Below the pieces are notes generated by a model that worked only from the letters and a program-made list of their open reading frames with translations, had not been told where the DNA came from and did no database searches. DNA of 64,000 nt from assembly GCA_015075625.1 (NCBI GenBank), contig JABTTZ010000002.1:496001-560000 (forward strand). The letters run 5' to 3'. Position numbers and translations under genes: made by a program. Positions 58,726 through 64,000 of this stretch are shown here, piece after piece. Positions within the stretch are counted from its first letter, which is position 1; the number at the start of each line of letters is the position of its first letter. The DNA comes from Anaerolineales bacterium. GTDB lineage: Bacteria > Chloroflexota > Anaerolineae > Aggregatilineales > UBA2796.

Positions 58726-58780
58726 CGTGTGGCGTATCCTTATGCGGGTTTTGTCCGTTAATTTGGGTACGAAACGCCGC

Positions 58781-59221
58781 CTATGGGCGTGCCAAACCCC
58801 ACACATGCATCAAATAGCGTGCCGTTTGCGCCAAACGATTCAGCGTGTCGGCACGGCGTTGCAGCACAACAACCCGATCCGGCAGTTGTTCGGGGCGCAA
58901 GAATGGTAAGCGGGTTTCATCAGCAAGGATGATCAATGGGGTTGTCGCCAACCAGCCATAACGCGAGGTGTGCTGCATTTCCAACCAGCGTAAGGCGTTG
59001 ATCCCCGTATCAGGATCATCATTGACCAGCACAAGGGATGGGCGATACCGCCCGGCAAGATTCAGCCCCGCATCGTAGGTGTCGGCATCAACGACTTTAA
59101 ACCCTTGCGATTCCAAGCGGTCTCGGTACGGATCGAGTGTATAGGGCGAATTATGCACTTTAAGAATATAGACAGGAGGTGCGGCATCGCGCTTTTCCTG
59201 CTGTACCGAGATAGCACTCAT
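58781..59221 (-). CDS. Pseudo-receiver domain protein
   Basis: 146 residues from the ATG at 59221 (GGAAAG at 8 nt). The fold follows the CheY-like pattern: VYILKVHNSP, YRDRLESQGFKVVDADTY, RPSLVLVNDDPDTGINALRWLE, then TPLIILADE. The acidic pair after strand 1 is missing and the phosphoacceptor position reads Asn in LVLVNDD, so phosphorylation is unlikely. There is no output domain. It may act as a binding module for a neighbouring regulator (inference). The C-terminal helix is basic. Confidence 0.65.
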   Translation of the reverse strand: MSAISVQQEKRDAAPPVYILKVHNSPYTLDPYRDRLESQGFKVVDADTYDAGLNLAGRYRPSLVLVNDDPDTGINALRWLEMQHTSRYGWLATTPLIILADETRLPFLRPEQLPDRVVVLQRRADTLNRLAQTARYLMHVWGLARP

Positions 59222-59296
59222 GCTGAATTCTTTCCGCCTGTGCAGCAACAAACAGCGTTTAAGGTGATTACGAGAGTGAACAGGCTGGAGTTGCTG

Positions 59297-61030
59297 CTAC
59301 CCGCCAGATTCGGCTGCACCTTGCAGGGCATCCTCCATTGTACGGTAGAGTCGCTCGCCTATTTGGTATAACACCAAACGGTTGGAAAAGCGTTGCACAA
59401 TGGCAGGAACTTCCTCTGAATCAAAGACCCTGACAACTATTATAGCACCATGTTCAGGGTACGGATCGCTGACTCCTAACAGTCCGGCATAATCACGCCA
59501 GTTATCGCGGACATCTGGCAGCGGGCTGCGCAAGATGATCACTGTCACCGGACGCGGATCATCCCCGCGCATGGCGTTTAGCCGCTCAATTTGGTCAACG
59601 CCTGCCTTGTTGTAGCGCCATAAGCCGTTCATCCAATCGGGCGGGAGCGGCTCGCGCAGGCGTGCTGGCGTATAAAACACGACACTGGCGACGCACACCG
59701 CCCACAGCCCAAGATAGACAGGGTGAATGGGAAAGCGTCCCCATAAAGGTCGGATTTTCAGCGTCCGCGCCAACGTCACAACCCCATAGGCACTTACCAG
59801 ACAGACGGCAAAGGTTGCCTCGTAGTAGTAGCGTGTGCTGTAGGCGGCAGCCCCATTGACCACTGAGCCGATCCAATAGAGCAGCCCAGAGGCGATGAGG
59901 GCGATCAGGAACAGGGTGAAAAACCATACCCATTCGTGTTTTCGTCCATACCACCAGCCCATACCCAGAATCAGCCAACTTAGCCCTGCCCCCGCTCCCC
60001 AGCCCACCGTAAGCCGCAGATAGTCGGCGGCGGGGGGAGGCATGACGACACCGTAGAGATCACGAAACCACGCGGCAAGATCGGCACGGGCGTTCCGAAA
60101 GCCATAGTAGAGGGAATGTCCCCCCTTGTTCAGCCCGATTCCCTCGCCAAAACCGATCACATCATAGCTCCAGAGCAGGGCGTAGGTGTTTGTGCGCGGA
60201 TCGCCCGTTGTGGCGTAATTGTAGAGAGGGTAAAGCGCTGCTGTGGGCAGCGCCCCTAGCGCCATGAATACACCCATACGGAGGAGCGCCCCTTGTGCCG
60301 TGCGCTCTCCCCGCAGCGCCCACAGTCGAAACAGCATATGGGCGGCGACGGGGAGCGCCATTGCCACCGCCGTCAGCGGCCTGGTTGCCGCCAATGCCCC
60401 CCATGCCAAGCCGCCCATGACGGCGAACAGCCATACGGGAATTGCGAAGGGGCGGGCGTTGGGAGACTCTGAAGGGGGAGAGTTACGGGGGAGCGTCCGC
60501 CAATAGCCATAGACAAAAAGGAGCGTACACGCCATCGCCCATGTGTGGCTCATCAGGGAGGCGTTTAAGAGCAGCGCCATCGGGCTGATCGCCAGCAAGA
60601 GCGCTCCCACAACGCCCACCGTCGGATCAAAGACCTCCCGTCCCAGACGGTAGGTAAGCCCCACATTGAGCGCGGCAAGCAGCGCATTGATCAGCCATGG
60701 CTGCCCAACAAGGACACCAAGCGCAAGGGCGAGCGACCACCCCGGCGTGTATTTGCTATATTGGCGCTGGTAATCGCCATCGGGCGCTTTTTCTTGCAGC
60801 ATGAAGGGCTGCCAAAAATATTTTGGCGGGTCGTTGCCGCGATCCAGCCACACCCGCCTGCCAGCGAAGATTTTCGCTTGGTAAAGGTAGGCAAATTCAT
60901 CTTCAAGGTGTGGCAGCCGCTCAAAGGTGGCGGCGCTGATCAGCGCTGAGGCGATGAAGGCAGCGCCCATAAGGGCGAGGGCGATTGCTGTATGAAGGCG
61001 TATCGGCAAGGGAGATATGCGTGTGTTCAT
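59297..61030 (-). CDS. GT-C (PMT/ArnT-like) membrane glycosyltransferase
   Basis: About 577 residues from the ATG at 61030, with ten or more predicted membrane helices. The first periplasmic-type loop holds LPHLEDEFAYLYQAK, the DE motif of the GT39/GT83-like polyprenol-dependent glycosyltransferases. The C-terminal 110 residues form a soluble domain. It probably moves a lipid-linked sugar onto a surface protein or glycan; donor and acceptor are unknown. The 5' end is uncertain because no strong ribosome-binding site is seen. Confidence 0.77.
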   Translation of the reverse strand: MNTRISPLPIRLHTAIALALMGAAFIASALISAATFERLPHLEDEFAYLYQAKIFAGRRVWLDRGNDPPKYFWQPFMLQEKAPDGDYQRQYSKYTPGWSLALALGVLVGQPWLINALLAALNVGLTYRLGREVFDPTVGVVGALLLAISPMALLLNASLMSHTWAMACTLLFVYGYWRTLPRNSPPSESPNARPFAIPVWLFAVMGGLAWGALAATRPLTAVAMALPVAAHMLFRLWALRGERTAQGALLRMGVFMALGALPTAALYPLYNYATTGDPRTNTYALLWSYDVIGFGEGIGLNKGGHSLYYGFRNARADLAAWFRDLYGVVMPPPAADYLRLTVGWGAGAGLSWLILGMGWWYGRKHEWVWFFTLFLIALIASGLLYWIGSVVNGAAAYSTRYYYEATFAVCLVSAYGVVTLARTLKIRPLWGRFPIHPVYLGLWAVCVASVVFYTPARLREPLPPDWMNGLWRYNKAGVDQIERLNAMRGDDPRPVTVIILRSPLPDVRDNWRDYAGLLGVSDPYPEHGAIIVVRVFDSEEVPAIVQRFSNRLVLYQIGERLYRTMEDALQGAAESGG

Positions 61031-61183
61031 GCGCTGCTGACGGGGCAACCTCACAGGGTCGTCCCACAAAGCCTACTGTCCTTCTAATGATCTCACCTGT
61101 GTGGGGAAACACGAATGAGTATACCGTTTTGGCGGGCAGTTCCACAGAATTCCCCCACCAAAACGCCTAGCGCCGTTTTACGC

Positions 61184-61768
61184 TTATTCCGTTAGCTGAG
61201 CGGCAATGAGCGCTGCCGCTGCCTCAGCGACATGCGCAGCGGGGTTATTCGCCCCAAACATGCGCACCGCCATGAACGCCCCGTCCATCAGCAGCAGCAG
61301 TTGGTCACCTAACGTCTCTGGCGCACGAGCGCCCGCCCCCCGCGCCAGATCAGCGAACCGAGTACGCACAACGCCCTTGTGTTCCAGCGCCACTTGATGC
61401 CCCGGATGGCTCTCGTTGGGAAAATCAACAGCGGCATTCAAGAAGGGACAGCCATAACACTGCGGACTTGTCACCAGTTTTTCCAGTGCCTTGAAGAAGG
61501 CGATCAACTGTTCACGCGGGTCGTCGCCCCCCTTCGCCGCCGATTCCTCAAACCACACCCAGAATAATTCGTCGGTTTGCTTCAGATAGGCAACGATCAA
61601 ATCATCTTTGGAGGGGAAGTGGCGATACAAGGTCATTTTAGCGACGTTGGAACGCTCAATGATCGTATCGACTCCTACTGCCCGAAAGCCATCCCGAAAA
61701 AAGAGGGCGGCGGCACTTTCCAAGATCAATTCGCGTGCGGACTTCTTCCCCTCACCCTTTGTACCCAT
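61184..61768 (-). CDS. TetR/AcrR-family repressor
   Basis: A 194-residue regulator. The N-terminal HTH reads ILESAAALFFRDGFRAVGVDTIIE, then VAKMTLYRHFPSKDDLIVAYL. The C-terminal ligand domain has CYGCPFLNAAVDFPNESHPGH, a pattern of the TetR_C group often tied to reactive-aldehyde or quinone sensing. It is divergent from the LLM oxidoreductase gene, with two palindromes between that suit a TetR dimer. It likely represses both directions (inference). Confidence 0.92.
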   Translation of the reverse strand: MGTKGEGKKSARELILESAAALFFRDGFRAVGVDTIIERSNVAKMTLYRHFPSKDDLIVAYLKQTDELFWVWFEESAAKGGDDPREQLIAFFKALEKLVTSPQCYGCPFLNAAVDFPNESHPGHQVALEHKGVVRTRFADLARGAGARAPETLGDQLLLLMDGAFMAVRMFGANNPAAHVAEAAAALIAAQLTE

Positions 61769-61886
61769 GCCGGTTTGCTCCCCACAGGTCGCCTGTGTGT
61801 CTGCCCTAATTTCGTGTTGGTTTTGATGGTTAATCGGCGGCTTCCCTTACGCTGCCGCCAAAAACGGGTTTGTGCAAAAGAGCCAG

Positions 61887-61915
61887 TTGACAGTATACAG
61901 ACCTGTCTGTATGAT
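61887..61915 (+). promoter_or_regulatory. Promoter with embedded TetR operator
   Basis: TTGACA (61887-61892), 17 nt, TATGAT (61910-61915). A perfect palindrome ATACAGAC-CT-GTCTGTAT (61895-61912) occupies the spacer and the start of the -10 box. Repressor binding would block RNA polymerase at the oxidoreductase operon promoter. Confidence 0.72.
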
Positions 61916-61930
61916 TATGATCAATTAAGG

Positions 61931-61945
61931 TAGACAGATCTGTAT
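61931..61945. promoter_or_regulatory. Second TetR-type half-palindromic operator
   Basis: TAGACAGATCTGTAT shares the ACAGA/TCTGT arms of the first operator and lies about 20 bp downstream of it, near the expected transcription start. Confidence 0.55.
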
Positions 61946-62001
61946 CATTCTACAAGAATGATGTGCGGAACGCAACTATCGACCACAAAAGGGACATTTC
62001 T

Positions 62002-62895
62002 ATGAAAATCGGGTTACAGGTCGTTCGCTTTGATTGGCAAGGCAGCCCGCAAAATATTGGCGCACGTTTGGCTGAAATCGCCCGCACCGCTGATGAAGTG
62101 GGGTTTGCCAGCCTGTGGGTGATGGATCACTTTTTCCAAATTGACGGCGGGGGTATGGGTCACGCCGAAGACCCGATGCTAGAAGGCTATGCCACCCTCA
62201 GTTTTCTGGCGGGGGTGACAAAGCAGGTACGGCTTGGCACGATGGTGACAGGCGTCAATTACCGTCAGCCGGGCTTTTTAGTCAAGCAGGTCTCCACCCT
62301 TGATGTCCTTTCCGGTGGACGCGCTTGGCTAGGTATTGGGGCAGGCTGGTATGAGCGTGAAGCAGTGGGGCTTGGGCTGCCCTTCCCGCCTTTGAAAGAA
62401 CGGTTTGAGCGTCTGGAAGAAACCCTTCAGATTGCTAAACAGATGTGGTCGGGCGATGTGTCCCCATACAACGGAGTGCATTATCAGCTTGCCGAACCGA
62501 TCAACACCCCCCAACCCCTGACAAAACCCCACCCCCCTATTTTGATTGGGAGTTCAGGCGAAAAGAAAGGGCTGCGCTTGGTCGCCCAGTACGCTGATGC
62601 CTGTAATCTGTTTGCCTTTGGCGATAGCCAAGCCCTCGTCCAAAAACTGGATGTTTTGAAACGCCATTGTGATGAGGTAGGGCGCAATTATGAGGACATT
62701 GAACGCACCGTCCTTACCTCTTTTAACGCCGGCGAAGGGGGTACGGATGTTGCCAGCGTGATTGAGAAATGCCGAGGCTTAGCCGCTATTGGTATTCAGC
62801 ACGTCATTTTTTCCGGCGTCTCCAACGTCCACAACCTGACACCGTTGGAGTTGATCGGGCGCGAGATCATCCCGGCAGTTGCAGAATTTAGATAA
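62002..62895 (+). CDS. LLM-class F420-dependent oxidoreductase
   Basis: 297 residues from the ATG at 62002 (AAGGGAC upstream), bacterial-luciferase fold. Signatures are LAEIARTADEVGFASLWVMDHF, GTMVTGVNYRQPGFLVKQVSTLDVLSGGR, GAGWYEREAVGLG and PHPPILIGSSGEKKGL. Members use coenzyme F420 or FMN to reduce diverse substrates. The first gene of a probable operon with a PNPOx-type and an AKR gene, controlled by the divergent TetR gene. Expected to be induced by a toxic ligand (inference). Confidence 0.9.
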   Translation: MKIGLQVVRFDWQGSPQNIGARLAEIARTADEVGFASLWVMDHFFQIDGGGMGHAEDPMLEGYATLSFLAGVTKQVRLGTMVTGVNYRQPGFLVKQVSTLDVLSGGRAWLGIGAGWYEREAVGLGLPFPPLKERFERLEETLQIAKQMWSGDVSPYNGVHYQLAEPINTPQPLTKPHPPILIGSSGEKKGLRLVAQYADACNLFAFGDSQALVQKLDVLKRHCDEVGRNYEDIERTVLTSFNAGEGGTDVASVIEKCRGLAAIGIQHVIFSGVSNVHNLTPLELIGREIIPAVAEFR

Positions 62896-62912
62896 CACTC
62901 AAAGAGGTACTC

Positions 62913-63362
62913 ATGAGTTGGCACCGATTAGCTATAGCTGATCCTGAATTAGCAGCCTTTGGCAAAGAACGGTTACATGACCGGGGTGCTTATCTTGCCA
63001 CGATTCGCAAGGACGGCTCACCGCGCTTACATCCGGTCAGACCAATTGTTAGCGACAAGCATCTTTTCGTCTTCATGGGATCGACCTCACCCAAACAGCA
63101 CGATATGGTTCGAGACGGGCGGTATGTTCTGCACGGCACAATTACCAACCCCGATGGGGGGCCGTGGGAATTCTACGAGTTCTATGTCGAGGGTCGGGGA
63201 ATACTCGTAAATGACCCCGCCATGTATCAGATAGCCAATGCCGCCACCGCCTACCCCCGTAACGAGACGTTCATTCTTTTCGAATTACATGTTGAGGGTG
63301 CATTTTCAACTGTATACGGAATTGATGGGCATCCAATACGACGACGCTGGCGCACTCCATGA
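62913..63362 (+). CDS. PNPOx-family FMN/F420-binding protein
   Basis: 149 residues with the split beta-barrel fold: AYLATIRKDGSPRLHPVRPI, then LFVFMGSTSPKQHDMVRDGRYVLHG and GPWEFYEFYVEGRG. Members bind FMN or F420 and reduce small molecules. It follows the LLM gene by 17 bp (GAGGTACTC before the ATG). The pairing with an F420-type enzyme suggests shared cofactor use or a joint detoxification role (inference). Confidence 0.85.
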   Translation: MSWHRLAIADPELAAFGKERLHDRGAYLATIRKDGSPRLHPVRPIVSDKHLFVFMGSTSPKQHDMVRDGRYVLHGTITNPDGGPWEFYEFYVEGRGILVNDPAMYQIANAATAYPRNETFILFELHVEGAFSTVYGIDGHPIRRRWRTP

Positions 63363-63418
63363 CAGAGTGCCGAGGGGTAGCGTTATCGGCACACACCGAT
63401 GAGAAAGGAACATAAGTT

Positions 63419-64000
63419 GTGGAACACAGCACATCCTTAGGGAGCAGCAGCCTGAAAGTGCCTCGTCTAGGCGTTGGGGCAATGACCTGGGGGGACGCCA
63501 AAGGGCTTTCCCGTTTTCACCCCGCCAAGACCGCTTATGGCGGCGCACACGGCGCTGAGGAGGAAAAGCGTGCCTTCGAGTTAAGCCTAGCGGCGGGCGT
63601 CAATTTGTTTGATACGGCTGCCATGTACAGCGGCGGCGCATCGGAGCGTCGCATAGGAGAATTGGTACGCGGACAAGATGCGCTGATCGCCTCCAAGTTT
63701 CCAGCGGGGTTTTCGTTCCGCGCCGAAGGGTTTCCAAGCGCATTAGAGGCAAGTCTTGCCCATCTGGGACGAGAGACGATTGACCTCTACCAGCATCACT
63801 TTCCGATGCGGAGCGTGTCCATTCCAGACTTGATGAATCACATGGCGGATGCAGTTGAAGCGGGCAAAATCCGGGCAGTGGGCGTCAGTAACTATTCCGC
63901 CCAACAAATGCGGGAAGCGCACGCGGCGCTTGCCAAACGGGGTATTCCGCTGGCATCGAATCAGGTTGAATATTCGCTCCTTCACCGCCAACCAGAGACG
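63419..64000 (+). CDS. Aldo/keto reductase, 3' truncated by window end
   Basis: The frame is open to the right edge. A GTG start at 63419 has AAAGGA at 9 nt. The product begins with VPRLGVGAMTWGD, then FDTAAMYSGGASE with the catalytic Tyr, ASKFPAGF with Lys, LYQHHFP with His, and VGVSNYSAQQM. Family AKR, about 194 residues visible. It is likely the third gene of the TetR-controlled operon. Distinct from the AKR at 33503. Confidence 0.88.
   Translation, partial: MEHSTSLGSSSLKVPRLGVGAMTWGDAKGLSRFHPAKTAYGGAHGAEEEKRAFELSLAAGVNLFDTAAMYSGGASERRIGELVRGQDALIASKFPAGFSFRAEGFPSALEASLAHLGRETIDLYQHHFPMRSVSIPDLMNHMADAVEAGKIRAVGVSNYSAQQMREAHAALAKRGIPLASNQVEYSLLHRQPET

Overview
The window looks like chromosomal DNA of a Chloroflexota bacterium, most likely class Anaerolineae (inference). 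The signs are moderately high GC, many lipoproteins and membrane-anchored proteins with long Pro/Thr stalks, a TPR-rich lytic transglycosylase, a DnaB-DnaD-DnaC replication operon, an F420-type luciferase-like oxidoreductase, and gene-sparse gaps packed with short palindromic repeats. There is no 16S rRNA to settle the taxonomy. Two tRNA genes (Arg-TCG, Val-TAC) are present. I see no CRISPR array, prophage or intact transposase gene.

Layout. 1-7 kb: end of an RsbRD-like protein, a sortase, a lipoprotein lytic transglycosylase, a secreted SH3-like protein, a PfkB/RfaE-type kinase and a DUF6159 membrane protein. 7-15 kb: a five-gene cluster (SWIM-protein C-terminal homologue, DUF5691, MoxR-type AAA ATPase, DUF5682, VWA protein), the best candidate for a poorly understood chaperone-like or conflict-related system. 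15-20 kb: fabD, tRNA-Arg, and the dnaB-dnaD-dnaC operon with an unusual double-ATPase loader. 20-33 kb: lipid and small-molecule enzymes (aldehyde dehydrogenase, plsY, hydrolases), a TIR protein with a zinc ribbon, cyclic-nucleotide-type signalling genes, ruvC and a YebC regulator. 33-46 kb: glgA, mgsA, ffh-rpsP, a large TPR protein, a cytochrome c lipoprotein and a DUF4139 protein. 46-64 kb: hisI-hisE-purA, serA, 8-oxoguanine deaminase, a PP2C phosphatase, a gluzincin lipoprotein, a GT-C glycosyltransferase, and a TetR gene divergent from an oxidoreductase/PNPOx/aldo-keto reductase operon.

The most distinctive non-coding signal is a 163-165 bp element present three times (23768-23932 minus, 26978-27140 plus, 34962-35126 plus). 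Each copy has a sigma-70-like promoter (TTGACA, 16 nt, TAnnCT) and a leader of about 100 nt containing a hairpin with a compensatory base-pair change and a GAGGG ribosome-binding site. One copy ends exactly at the glgA start codon. It looks like a portable promoter/leader module and I do not recognise it as a known RNA family. Three other dispersed repeat types fill most gaps: a palindromic GCCCCGAAGGGG repeat (type A), MITE-like elements with 21-nt terminal inverted repeats (type B), and two-hairpin G/C tracts.
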